Assembly: GCF_014385195.1 (NCBI RefSeq)
Contig: NZ_JACRTG010000020.1
Coordinates: 46,483-110,482 of the forward strand
Reading direction: 5' to 3'
DNA: 64,000 nucleotides
Origin: Paratissierella segnis
GTDB taxonomy: Bacteria; Bacillota; Clostridia; Tissierellales; Tissierellaceae
Part shown: one piece after another, positions 34,014 through 42,821 of the stretch
Position numbering within the stretch: position 1 is the first letter of the stretch
How the letters are laid out: every line of letters begins with the position of its first letter
Program-made: the position numbers and the translations under genes
Notes under the pieces: generated by a model
What the model was told of the DNA's origin: nothing
What the model saw: the letters and a program-made list of their open reading frames with translations, nothing else
Database searches by the model: none

Positions 34014-34787
34014 TCAAATATGCTTTCTCATCTGTCTAAGGGCATTTTTTTCTAATCTTGAGACCTGTGCCTGTGATATTCCTATTTCCTCAGCCACTTC
34101 CATTTGAGTTTTCCCCTCATAGAATCTTAAATTCAAGATTTCCCTTTCCCGATTGTTTAACTTATCCAATGCTTCTTTTAAAGTTATATCCCGTAACCAT
34201 AATTCATCTTCTTCTTTGTCATCTTTTACCTGATCAACGACAAATATTGCATCTCCGCTGTCATGATATATAGGCTCAAATAAGGATATTGGCTCTTGTA
34301 TAGCCTCTAATGCAAAAACAACTTCTTCCTTAGATATATTCAAAACTTGTGATATTTCACTTATAGTTGGCTCTTTTGAATTTGCATGGACTAATTGATC
34401 TCTGGCTTGAAGCGCTTTATATGCTATATCTCTAAGAGATCTACTTACTCGTATTGAATTGTTGTCTCTTAAATACCTTCTAATCTCTCCAATTATCATA
34501 GGTACTGCATATGTGGAAAATCGAACGTTCTGACTCAAATCGAAATTATCTATAGCTTTTATTAGGCCGATGCAACCTACTTGGAATAAATCATCTACAG
34601 GTTCTCCTCTTCTATTAAATCTTTGAATTATGCTTAGGACTAATCTTAGATTTCCATTTATAAATTTTTCTCGTGCCTCCATATCACCAGCCTTAATTTT
34701 AACAAATAATTCCTGCATCTCATCGTTTGTTAATACCGGCAACTTAGCAGTATTTACTCCGCAAATTTCAACCTTAGATATATGCAT
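34014..34787 (-). CDS. sigG: Forespore sigma factor SigG
   Basis: A 257-residue late forespore sigma factor. The N-terminus KVEICGVNTAKLPVLT is a sigma-G hallmark and contributes to inhibition by anti-sigma factors. Region 2 (NLRLVLSIIQRFNRRGEPVDDLFQ), region 3 and region 4 (EVAEEIGISQAQVSRLEK) are complete. ATG is preceded by AAAGGATG. It lies downstream of sigE across a strong terminator, so it depends on its own promoter, as expected for a gene made in the forespore. Confidence 0.97.
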   Translation of the reverse strand: MHISKVEICGVNTAKLPVLTNDEMQELFVKIKAGDMEAREKFINGNLRLVLSIIQRFNRRGEPVDDLFQVGCIGLIKAIDNFDLSQNVRFSTYAVPMIIGEIRRYLRDNNSIRVSRSLRDIAYKALQARDQLVHANSKEPTISEISQVLNISKEEVVFALEAIQEPISLFEPIYHDSGDAIFVVDQVKDDKEEDELWLRDITLKEALDKLNNREREILNLRFYEGKTQMEVAEEIGISQAQVSRLEKNALRQMRKHI

Positions 34788-34830
34788 TTAGTTCATCCTT
34801 TCTTGATGATTTGCCCCTTTCTGTTTTAAA

Positions 34831-34858
34831 ATTATATCCTATATAAAGTTTTTTATAC
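34831..34858 (-). promoter_or_regulatory. Possible sigma-F/G-type promoter of sigG
   Basis: GTATA (34854-34858), 14 bases, then GGATATAAT (34831-34839) on the minus strand resemble the GYATA / GGnnAnAnT elements of forespore promoters. The spacing is slightly short. In B. subtilis spoIIIG is sigma-F dependent. Tentative. Confidence 0.4.
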
Positions 34859-34900
34859 TCTGATAAATTTGTCCATATTTGTTAATTTTTAATTTAAAAA

Positions 34901-34926
34901 GATACTATTGGTAATTCAATAGTATC
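34901..34926 (-). terminator. Terminator after sigE
   Basis: GATACTATTG and CAATAGTATC form a perfect 10-bp stem with a 6-base loop, directly after the sigE stop codon, followed by TTTTTAAATT. Confidence 0.93.
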
Positions 34927-35640
34927 CTACATAAGTTTACCTATTTCTTTTCTCAATCGCTTTATAATTCTCTTTTCAAGTCTGGATATGTATGATTGAG
35001 AAATCCCCAGTAAATCAGCTACCTCTTTCTGTGTCCGTTCTAATCCGCTGCTTAATCCAAATCTTAATTCAACTATAGTTTTTTCTCTGTTTGATAATTT
35101 ATCTATTGCTTGGCTTAGCAATTTTTTATCCACTTCATCTTCTAAATATTTAAATATAACATCTCCATCTGTACCGAGTATATCTGACAATAACAGTTCA
35201 TTGCCATCCCAATCCGTATTTAGAGGTTCATCAAATGAAATCTCATTTTTTATTTTACTTGTCTTTCTCAAATACATTAAAATTTCATTTTCAATACACT
35301 TTGAAGCATATGTGGCTAATTTTATTTTTTTATCAGGATCAAATGTATTGACAGCTTTTATAAGACCTATGGTTCCAATGGAGATTAAATCTTCAATAGA
35401 AACTTTAGTATTTTCAAATTTTCTGGCTATATATACAACTAACCTTAAATTTCTCTCGATAAGGATACTTTTAATAGAATCATCTTTCTTCAGGTTCTCT
35501 AAATAAAATAACTCTTCTTCAGCGCTCAATGGCGGCGGCAGCGATTCTCCAGTCCCTATATAATCTATTCTTTCTATTAGATTTAATTTGTTTAAAATTT
35601 TATACACAAAAAATTTAAGCCTGTATTTTACAAATCTCAT
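34927..35640 (-). CDS. sigE: Mother-cell sigma factor SigE (pro-sigma-E)
   Basis: A 237-residue early mother-cell sigma factor. The first 28 or so residues form an amphipathic pro-sequence ending in YIGTGESLP, cleaved by SpoIIGA. Region 2 reads RNLRLVVYIARKFENTKVSIEDLISIGTIG-like, and region 4 KEVADLLGISQSYISRLEKR. The start overlaps the end of spoIIGA by 26 bases, with GGGGGAG 6 bases upstream of ATG, so the two are translationally coupled as in other spore formers. Confidence 0.96.
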   Translation of the reverse strand: MRFVKYRLKFFVYKILNKLNLIERIDYIGTGESLPPPLSAEEELFYLENLKKDDSIKSILIERNLRLVVYIARKFENTKVSIEDLISIGTIGLIKAVNTFDPDKKIKLATYASKCIENEILMYLRKTSKIKNEISFDEPLNTDWDGNELLLSDILGTDGDVIFKYLEDEVDKKLLSQAIDKLSNREKTIVELRFGLSSGLERTQKEVADLLGISQSYISRLEKRIIKRLRKEIGKLM

Positions 35641-36544
35641 TTTCTACTCCCCCATCTATTATTTCATAGTGCAACAATCCATTGTATCCCAAATCCTTTG
35701 GAAATGTATTATTATAAATTCCTATTATTATATCTTGTCTTATCAGTACTTTATTCATATATTTAATAATTATGCTATCGGGTTTAAATCCAAACATTAT
35801 TCCTGATTTACCCACCGATTTAAATGGTATAGGAATCAATTTTATATAATCCTTTAGCCCATCTAATATCTGTTCTATTTCCAAATAATCGTTATGATCT
35901 GCAGCAAGAATTAAATCTTTAGTTTCTGCCGGCAATATTTCACTCAATTTTTCATATTCAACTATCATAACCTTTTTTTTTGATATTGGATCTATTAGAG
36001 AATTTCCTGTATCCATGAGCGCTTTAAAATCCAGTCTTTTATTCTCATAAAAAAGTTCTACTTCTGCAATAAAGGAATTTTTCATCTTATGTATATTAAA
36101 ATATTTAAAAACTAAAATTGCTATTAATGAACTAAATCCAACCCCTATTACAAGATATTTAACCGGAAAGTTGTTAATAGATTTTAAAGCCTTATCCAAT
36201 ATCTTAAAACCATTGTTCTTAAAAAAGAAAACACCCATTGTTGCCCCGGCAAATATAAAGGAACCGATATAAAAACTCATCAATAACCTTAAAAAAGACC
36301 TTATATTTAAATATTTAAATGACAATCGAACGATTAATATCGAAAATAGTATTTTGAAAGGAATCTTGGTTAAAATAGTAAGCTTGGGATAAAAAAAAAC
36401 TAACGAATAAAATGATGATACAAAAGCGGCCAGCAATATTCTTAAATTACTTCCATCTATTTGATTCAATATTTTAGTTAACTTAAGTATCAAATAATTA
36501 ATTATGAAATTTTCTAATAAAAGATATTCTAGAATTATATACAT
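35615..36544 (-). CDS. spoIIGA: Sigma-E processing peptidase SpoIIGA
   Basis: A 309-residue membrane aspartic protease. Five hydrophobic helices fill residues 1-150. The soluble domain carries the aspartyl motif ALMDTGNSL near residue 180, and GKSGIMFGFKPD near residue 260. It cleaves pro-sigma-E at the septum after activation by SpoIIR. GAGG precedes ATG. A TATAAT box lies at about 36578-36583 with no good -35, which would fit a Spo0A-activated promoter, but I see no perfect 0A box. Confidence 0.94.
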   Translation of the reverse strand: MYIILEYLLLENFIINYLILKLTKILNQIDGSNLRILLAAFVSSFYSLVFFYPKLTILTKIPFKILFSILIVRLSFKYLNIRSFLRLLMSFYIGSFIFAGATMGVFFFKNNGFKILDKALKSINNFPVKYLVIGVGFSSLIAILVFKYFNIHKMKNSFIAEVELFYENKRLDFKALMDTGNSLIDPISKKKVMIVEYEKLSEILPAETKDLILAADHNDYLEIEQILDGLKDYIKLIPIPFKSVGKSGIMFGFKPDSIIIKYMNKVLIRQDIIIGIYNNTFPKDLGYNGLLHYEIIDGGVENEICKIQA

Positions 36545-36621
36545 AATATAACCTCATTTCAGAACTCCAATATATTTATTATAAAGTATTCAAATTGAAA
36601 AATTTGTAGATACTTGTACTT

Positions 36622-36658
36622 AAAAAAAACGTATCTCTACAATAAAAGATACGTTTTT
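36622..36658 (-). terminator. Terminator after ftsZ
   Basis: AAAAACGTATCT and AGATACGTTTTT form a perfect 12-bp stem, followed by more T on the minus strand (eight in a row). It ends the dcw transcript. Confidence 0.95.
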
Positions 36659-36684
36659 GCTAATTTTCTATTTTAAATTTAAAT

Positions 36685-37749
36685 TTATTTTCTATCTTTT
36701 CTTCTTAAAAAAGTCGGTATATCCAAATCTCCTAATGGATCTTCAAAATCTATATCTCCGTCTTTTTCGTCTTTTTTATCTGATTTTTTATTTGGCTTTT
36801 CTTCAAACCCTGTAGCAATAACAGTAATTTTAATTTCATCTTGAAGCCCTTCATCTATTCCTGCTCCAAATATTATATTAGCATCTTGATCTACGGCTTG
36901 TCTTATTAAATCCGCTGCTTCATTGACCTCAAATATTCCCAAATCGGCTCCACCTGTTATATTCAATAATACAGATTTTGCGCCTTCAATTGAGGTTTCC
37001 AACAGAGGACTTTTAATAGCTTGTTTTGCTGCTTCAGTAGCTCTATTATCTCCTGTTGCTTGTCCAATTCCCATATGTGCAATACCTTTACCATACATTA
37101 TAGTTTTAACATCAGCAAAGTCCAAATTTATAAGATTTGGAACTGATATTAAGTCTGAGATTCCCTGTATGCCTTGCTTCAAAACTTCATCTGCCATCAT
37201 AAAGGCATCTGACATCGTAGTCTTTTTGTCAGCTATTTGTAACAATCTATCATTGGGAATTGTAACTAGGGTATCAACTTTATTTTTCAAATCTTCTACA
37301 CCCTTTTCAGCTTGAACCAGCCTTTTCTTTCCCTCAAAAGTAAAAGGCTTTGTCACAACTCCTACGGTAAGTATCCCTAATTCTTTTGCTATTTCTGCTA
37401 CAATAGGCGCTGCGCCTGTACCGGTTCCTCCTCCCATGCCAGCAGTTATAAATATCATATCAGCACCTTTAATCGATTCCAGAATATCATTTCTATTTTC
37501 TTCAGCAGCTTTTTGACCAATTTCAGGGTTTGCTCCTGCTCCAAGCCCCTTAGTAATTTTTTCACCCAGTTGAAGCTTGACCTCTGCTCTGGAGGCATAT
37601 AAAGATTGTCTATCCGTATTTAACGCTACAAAATCAACACCTCTAACGCCGCATTCTATCATCCTATTTACGGCATTATTACCCCCGCCACCAACGCCAA
37701 TAACTTTAATTTTCGCAAATTGATCAACATCAATATCAAAATCAAACAT
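36685..37749 (-). CDS. ftsZ: Cell division GTPase FtsZ
   Basis: A 354-residue tubulin homologue that forms the Z ring. KVIGVGGGGNNAVNRM, the tubulin signature GGGTGTGAAP near residue 105, the T7 loop region NLDFADVKTIM and the short C-terminal peptide IPTFLRRKDRK are all present. The linker is short and charged (DKKDEKDGD). GGAGGAATTTAG precedes ATG. It is the last gene of the dcw cluster; no ftsA lies upstream. Confidence 0.98.
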   Translation of the reverse strand: MFDFDIDVDQFAKIKVIGVGGGGNNAVNRMIECGVRGVDFVALNTDRQSLYASRAEVKLQLGEKITKGLGAGANPEIGQKAAEENRNDILESIKGADMIFITAGMGGGTGTGAAPIVAEIAKELGILTVGVVTKPFTFEGKKRLVQAEKGVEDLKNKVDTLVTIPNDRLLQIADKKTTMSDAFMMADEVLKQGIQGISDLISVPNLINLDFADVKTIMYGKGIAHMGIGQATGDNRATEAAKQAIKSPLLETSIEGAKSVLLNITGGADLGIFEVNEAADLIRQAVDQDANIIFGAGIDEGLQDEIKITVIATGFEEKPNKKSDKKDEKDGDIDFEDPLGDLDIPTFLRRKDRK

Positions 37750-37783
37750 CTAAATTCCTCCTTATCTTTGTGCTAATAATATA

Positions 37784-38125
37784 TTAAACTGATTTTTTCT
37801 TTTGCAATAAAATTCTCCTTATAGAAGCAAAATTATCAAATAGGCGACTTCCAAAAGTAAAGATAGCAGCATAATAAAGAGGAACTCCCAGTATATCACC
37901 AATATATGCTAAAAATGCTGCCAAAATAGAATTCCCAAAAAATCCTGATACGAATATCTTGGTACTAAAACTACCCTCCAAATTTGCTCTTATCCCTCCA
38001 AAGACAGAATCTAAACAAGCTAAAATAGCAACTGAAATATAGAGTGAATAAGCTGTATTATAAGTATATGGTAACAAAAATCCTATAATCGCTCCAATTA
38101 GTATTCCTATAAGCGCAAAAAACAT
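37784..38125 (-). CDS. sbp: Small basic protein Sbp (DUF1290)
   Basis: A 113-residue membrane protein with three predicted helices. The DUF1290 pattern LGILIG..IGFLLPYTYN-like start, AILACLDSVFGGIRANLEG and FGSRLFDNFASIRRILL is clear. The role is unknown; it always accompanies DUF881 genes near ftsZ in Firmicutes. ATG follows GGGGAGGAGG inside the end of the preceding gene (stop/start adjacent). Confidence 0.92.
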   Translation of the reverse strand: MFFALIGILIGAIIGFLLPYTYNTAYSLYISVAILACLDSVFGGIRANLEGSFSTKIFVSGFFGNSILAAFLAYIGDILGVPLYYAAIFTFGSRLFDNFASIRRILLQKKKSV

Positions 38126-38851
38126 TTAATCCTCCTCCCCTACTGGTTTGGCAAAATCAAACCCTGAATCTCCAATATATGCAGGTATGACTATCTTATC
38201 CTCAATTCTAGGTTCAAAACCTATGAAATAAACATTTTTTAAAGCATCTCCATATGTCCCCGGAGCGTTGACCGACGCCATAAGTAACTTTGGATCCCCT
38301 ATTGCCTTTATGATAAAAGGTATACCAATTACTTTATCATTAATCCCCATGACCGGTCCGCGGCACTTTATCTCAGAAGTTGATACCACTCTTTGATCAT
38401 TTACACTAATGCATTCTGCTCCTGCCAATTTTAAATCATTTAAAATATTTAATATGTCTATATCATGAATTATGTCGTCATCGATACTCATCCCTACTAT
38501 TTCATCATCCATATTGTCATACATTGTTATTACAATTCCAGGTCCTTCCAATCTTGTTCTTCCTGCTCTCGTTTTATTAATTTTTAAGTCAGCTTCTAAA
38601 ATGTCTATGATATTTTCATTGCCAAGAGATATGTTTTCTAAAACTTCCAGTTCCTTTTCTTTTTGATTGACTAACATTTCCATTTCCACAATTTCATTAT
38701 TAATTGCGTTTATTTCATCCTTCATATTTTGTATGGATTTTAAAGTCGCAGGCGCATATGAATCTACATTTAATTTCATTTGAGTTGCAATAAATATACC
38801 TATTATTATACTAAATAAGGCTATTATGATTGTTGGATTAGTTTTCTTCAT
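38126..38851 (-). CDS. DUF881 protein (YlxW/YlxX-like), copy 2
   Basis: A 241-residue protein with an N-terminal membrane anchor (about 7-24), a coiled coil (about 35-85), and an external DUF881 domain with GPGIVITMYDN, ISVNDQRVVSTSEIKCRGPVM and IKAIGDPKLL. Proteins of this family sit between divIB and sbp/ftsZ in Firmicutes and are presumed division-associated. The function is unknown. It is a paralogue of the adjacent gene at 38866. Confidence 0.9.
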   Translation of the reverse strand: MKKTNPTIIIALFSIIIGIFIATQMKLNVDSYAPATLKSIQNMKDEINAINNEIVEMEMLVNQKEKELEVLENISLGNENIIDILEADLKINKTRAGRTRLEGPGIVITMYDNMDDEIVGMSIDDDIIHDIDILNILNDLKLAGAECISVNDQRVVSTSEIKCRGPVMGINDKVIGIPFIIKAIGDPKLLMASVNAPGTYGDALKNVYFIGFEPRIEDKIVIPAYIGDSGFDFAKPVGEED

Positions 38852-38865
38852 TTATTTTCCTCCAA

Positions 38866-39594
38866 TCAATTTATGCTCTCTTCAACAGGTTTTGCATATA
38901 TAAATTCCTTAATCTTTCTGTATTTTGGTATTTGGACATTTTGGTCTTGAGTTAAATGTACAATATAATCATAATTCCTTAATTGCCAAACAATGCCTCC
39001 TTTTATTGCCAGTGCAGATTCTAATATACTTGGATCACCTATTGCTTTTATAATAATAGGAGAGCTAGTAGAAACTCCATTTATTTCTATATGATTTCCG
39101 GCCTTAACTATTTCTGTAAAAGCCGTATATCTTTGATCATTAATTGATATTGCCTCTGCATCCGCAGCGTTAAGTACACTAACGATTTGTAAAATTGCAT
39201 CCAAATCGCTTACTATAGAATACTCATCTCCAAATTGTAAATCTGCAGGAGGATCATTGATTTCAAGAATAATCCCGGGACCTTCTAAATCCACATATCC
39301 TGCCAATGTTCTATATTTCATAGCATCATTGTATAAATTTTCTGCATAAGTATTATTTTCTAAACCACCTTTTTCATACTGCTTTATTTTATTTTCCAGT
39401 TCGGTAATTCTATTAGCTTGGGTCTCTTTCTCTGACTGAGCTTTTTTCAATTCTGATGCTAATTGCTGAGCTCTTTGAGTAGGTAAAACTCCTTCACCCA
39501 CGGTTTTGCTGATGGTTTTAAACTGGATGGATAAAATCAAGCCTAAGAAGATAGATACTAGAGAAAGAGCTAGCATGTCCCTTGTTTTTTTCAT
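38866..39594 (-). CDS. DUF881 protein (YlxW/YlxX-like), copy 1
   Basis: A 242-residue protein with an N-terminal membrane anchor (about 8-24), a coiled coil (LASELKKAQSEKETQANRI) and a DUF881 domain with GPGIILEINDP, ISINDQRYTAFTEIVKAGNHI and IKAIGDPSIL. It shows the same domain plan as the next gene, so this is an old tandem duplication that also exists in B. subtilis (ylxX-ylxW). AAGGAGGG precedes ATG. Confidence 0.9.
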   Translation of the reverse strand: MKKTRDMLALSLVSIFLGLILSIQFKTISKTVGEGVLPTQRAQQLASELKKAQSEKETQANRITELENKIKQYEKGGLENNTYAENLYNDAMKYRTLAGYVDLEGPGIILEINDPPADLQFGDEYSIVSDLDAILQIVSVLNAADAEAISINDQRYTAFTEIVKAGNHIEINGVSTSSPIIIKAIGDPSILESALAIKGGIVWQLRNYDYIVHLTQDQNVQIPKYRKIKEFIYAKPVEESIN

Positions 39595-39605
39595 TTTATC
39601 CCTCC

Positions 39606-40352
39606 TTAATTGTTGGTCACAATGATAGGCTTCTCTCCTTTATTCATTATTATCATTTTAACTGATATTTGTTTTTTTTCAATATCTTTTAATATTTCAT
39701 CAAGATATCTTAACTTATATTTTACATCATCTAAAGGTCCAAAGGCAACAACAATACCATTATTTAATATAATATTTATATTATCGTCTGTTTCAAGATT
39801 AATTTCACTAAAATTCCTAATTATTTCTATGTTTTTTTCATCATTGATTAAATCTTTCAATTCTTGCCCATGCTCTATCTCAAAAATGTTTTCACTGGGC
39901 AAGACGTTTATATTAAAACCATTTATAATTGGTAATTTTTCTTCCTTATCTTCCTTAAAATCAAGAACATATCCTTCAATATCAACTAATAAATAGCTGG
40001 AGATATTCTTTATTTGTACTACCGCTTCACGTTCAGTTATGTTTATATTAATTGTTTTTGGTAGTTTTCTTTCAATCTTTACATCTTTTATATATGATAA
40101 TTTCTTTATGCTTTTTTCACCATTACGCAAATTTACTTTAAAAATATTTTCACCTTTTATTATGCTTGACGCATTTTCTATAATATCTTTTGATAATTTA
40201 TTATTTCCTTCAATATTTATCATACTTATATTAAACAAATCAGAATTTAAAGCAAAGGTAATTAAAATTGTAGTTATTAAAATAAGTAAAATTACATTGA
40301 AAAATATCCTTTTTCTTCTTTTTTTTCTTTCAACTCTAGTTGTCTTTTTCAT
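39606..40352 (-). CDS. ftsQ: Cell division protein FtsQ/DivIB
   Basis: A 248-residue single-pass division protein. It has a basic cytoplasmic start (TTRVERKKRRKR), a membrane helix (about 16-36), a POTRA domain beginning FNISMINIEGNNKLSKD, and a beta domain. ATG at 40352 is chosen because GAGGTG lies 6 bases upstream; the reading up to 40409 overlaps murA and has no ribosome binding site. It acts with FtsL and the septal PBP. Confidence 0.92.
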   Translation of the reverse strand: MKKTTRVERKKRRKRIFFNVILLILITTILITFALNSDLFNISMINIEGNNKLSKDIIENASSIIKGENIFKVNLRNGEKSIKKLSYIKDVKIERKLPKTININITEREAVVQIKNISSYLLVDIEGYVLDFKEDKEEKLPIINGFNINVLPSENIFEIEHGQELKDLINDEKNIEIIRNFSEINLETDDNINIILNNGIVVAFGPLDDVKYKLRYLDEILKDIEKKQISVKMIIMNKGEKPIIVTNN

Positions 40353-40401
40353 CCTATTCACCTCAGTAGTTGTCCAAAAATCATCTAGCAGCAAAAGCTG
40401 C

Positions 40402-41652
40402 TTAGACAATCTCTATACTTGCTCCAAGAGATTTTAAATTTAAAAACATATTTTCGTATCCCCTGTTGACATGATGTATATTACCAATTTCTGTTGTCCC
40501 TTGTGCAATTAACCCTGCTAATACTAAAGCAGCGCCGCCTCTTAGATCACTAGCGAATACTTTAGCACCGGTCAATGATTTAACACCTTTTATAACAGCT
40601 ACATTTCCAAATATTTTTATTTTGGCTCCCATTTTTATAAGTTCTTCTGCATGTTTAAACCTGTTCTCAAATATGGTTTCATTAACAATACTTGTTCCAT
40701 TTGCTATTGTTAACAAAGCCATCATCTGCGCTTGCATATCAGTAGGAAATCCCGGATATGGAAGAGTTTGTAACATCTCCAATGAATTTAATTTATTGGG
40801 CCCGATTACTTTTAATGAGTTACCATTATAATAGATAATTGCACCTGCTTCTTTTAGCTTTGCAATTATACTTTGTATATGATCACTTATTATATTTTTT
40901 ATTATGATTTCCCCTTTTGTTATAGCGGCGGCAGTCATATATGTTCCGGCTACAATTCTGTCAGGTATTATATGGTGGCTGCAACTATTCAAATTTTTAA
41001 TTCCCTCTATGGTTATTACGCTTGAGCCGGCTCCCGTTACTCTTGCTCCTGCTTTATTGATATAGTTTTGTAAATCAATAATTTCCGGCTCTCTTGCAGC
41101 ATTTCTTATAGTTGTAATACCATCTGCTGTTACTGCAGCTAATATTATATTTTCAGTTGCGCCTACTGACGGATAATCTAATTGTATATCGCATCCTTTT
41201 AGCCCTGTCGTCTTACAATCTAAAAATCCATGTGCTTCCTCTATTTCTGCTCCCATTTGCCTAAGAAATTTTAGGTGTAAATCAATAGGCCTAGGTCCTA
41301 TCTCACAACCTCCCGGATAGCTTATTCTAACTTCTTTGAATCTTGCAAGCATAGCACCCATTAAAATTATAGATGACCTCATCTCTCTAACTAAATCTTC
41401 CGGCAAATACAGTTTATTTATTTCACTAGAATCTACGGTAATAATATTACCCTCATGATAAACTTTCGCTCCAAGATGTGATAGTAATTTAACCATTATA
41501 TCAACATCTTTTAAATTTGGAATATTAGAAATTGTACTAGTTTTACCAGTAATAACTGAAGCAGCTAGTATAGGAAGAACCGAATTTTTAGCGCCTGGAA
41601 TGTTAATCTCACCTTCAAGCTTACAACCTCCATTGATAATATACTTTTCCAT
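40402..41652 (-). CDS. murA: UDP-N-acetylglucosamine 1-carboxyvinyltransferase MurA
   Basis: A 416-residue enzyme for the first committed step of peptidoglycan synthesis. It starts GGCKLEGEINIPGAKNSVLPILAAS. The PEP-binding cysteine lies in GGCEIGPRPIDLH near residue 115, so fosfomycin sensitivity is expected. DLRGGAALVLAGL is near the C-terminus. In B. subtilis murB occupies about this position; murA here is a clostridial arrangement. GGAGGTG precedes ATG. Confidence 0.97.
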   Translation of the reverse strand: MEKYIINGGCKLEGEINIPGAKNSVLPILAASVITGKTSTISNIPNLKDVDIMVKLLSHLGAKVYHEGNIITVDSSEINKLYLPEDLVREMRSSIILMGAMLARFKEVRISYPGGCEIGPRPIDLHLKFLRQMGAEIEEAHGFLDCKTTGLKGCDIQLDYPSVGATENIILAAVTADGITTIRNAAREPEIIDLQNYINKAGARVTGAGSSVITIEGIKNLNSCSHHIIPDRIVAGTYMTAAAITKGEIIIKNIISDHIQSIIAKLKEAGAIIYYNGNSLKVIGPNKLNSLEMLQTLPYPGFPTDMQAQMMALLTIANGTSIVNETIFENRFKHAEELIKMGAKIKIFGNVAVIKGVKSLTGAKVFASDLRGGAALVLAGLIAQGTTEIGNIHHVNRGYENMFLNLKSLGASIEIV

Positions 41653-41712
41653 TAACCCACCTCCATTGCACTATATGTTTATACTATGCAACGGTTAAAA
41701 TGAGGGTTACTT

Positions 41713-42816
41713 TTATTTAATTATTTTATCCATTTCAAGTAAAATAAGCTTTAGAGAATCTGTTTTCCCAAGTTTTTTGCTATTTTTCGACATTTCCCTC
41801 AATTTTTCTCTATCATTTAATAAAGACTTAAGTGTAGATTCTAAATGATCACCATTTAAATCTTTTTCCAATATTAGCACACTGGCTCCTTGTTCTTCAA
41901 ACACTCTGGCATTATATTCCTGATGATTTTCAGCAGTATATGCTTTCGGTATCAATATGCTTGGAACGCCAATTGCAGAAATCTCTGCTAAGGTTATAGC
42001 CCCGGAACTGGTAATAACAATATCTGCTATATTTAAAGCTTCCGGCATATCATAAAAATATGGTAATATTCTATATTTATCATTTAATTTTACATTTTCT
42101 CTTTTTAAATTATTCATAAAATCATCATAATATCTGGTTCCGGTAACATGCAACAATTGGAAGTTATCATTATGTTCATTGTTCTTAATAATATCAAAGA
42201 TGGAGTTATTTAATTTTTTCTGTCCTCCGCTACCGCCAAATGATAAAACAAAGGGAATGTTTTTATCTATACCAAGCTTTCTATATGCATCATTTTTATT
42301 TACTCCAAGCATTTCTTTTCTGATTGGATTTCCCACTTTTACAACTCTATCAGGATGTTTAAAATACTTCCCAGCTTCGTCAAAGGTGACCAATACCTTA
42401 TCTACATACCTGGAAAGGATTTTATTTGTTATGCCCGGAAAAGCATTTTGTTCATGTATTATCGCCGGAATTTTGTTTTTAGCAGCTATGTATACTATAG
42501 GCGCTGAAACATATCCTCCTGTTCCTATAACAATATCCGGTTTAAAATCTTTGATAATCTGCTTTGATTGTTTTAATCCGACAAATAATTCTCGAATAGC
42601 TATTAAAGAGTTTTTATTTATTTTTCTGGGTAGACCTTTAACTCTGATAGTTTTGAATTCAAAGCCTTCCTTAGGTACAAGTTCGGATTCCAAACCATTT
42701 TTTGTACCTACGTACAATATATTTGCATTCTTATATGACCTCTTAATTTCACTTGCTATGGCTAAAGCAGGATATATGTGACCTCCCGTACCTCCACCGG
42801 TAATTAAAAAGTTCAA
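41713..42816 (-). CDS. murG: MurG undecaprenyl-PP-MurNAc-pentapeptide GlcNAc transferase
   Basis: A 367-residue membrane-associated GT28 glycosyltransferase that makes lipid II. The G-loop GGTGGHIYPALAIA is at the N-terminus, with IHEQNAFPGITN, SFGGSGGQKKLN and the donor site ITSSGAITLAEISAIGVPSILIP. TTG at 42816 is preferred because GGAG lies 8 bases upstream. The TTG at 42825 would have its Shine-Dalgarno directly adjacent and would overlap the ftsW stop. Confidence 0.96.
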   Translation of the reverse strand: MNFLITGGGTGGHIYPALAIASEIKRSYKNANILYVGTKNGLESELVPKEGFEFKTIRVKGLPRKINKNSLIAIRELFVGLKQSKQIIKDFKPDIVIGTGGYVSAPIVYIAAKNKIPAIIHEQNAFPGITNKILSRYVDKVLVTFDEAGKYFKHPDRVVKVGNPIRKEMLGVNKNDAYRKLGIDKNIPFVLSFGGSGGQKKLNNSIFDIIKNNEHNDNFQLLHVTGTRYYDDFMNNLKRENVKLNDKYRILPYFYDMPEALNIADIVITSSGAITLAEISAIGVPSILIPKAYTAENHQEYNARVFEEQGASVLILEKDLNGDHLESTLKSLLNDREKLREMSKNSKKLGKTDSLKLILLEMDKIIK

Positions 42817-42821
42817 AGCTC

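Noticed and set aside
42179..42781. 200-residue plus-strand ORF inside murG
   Set aside because: It is a shadow of murG on the opposite strand, without a ribosome binding site or family features.
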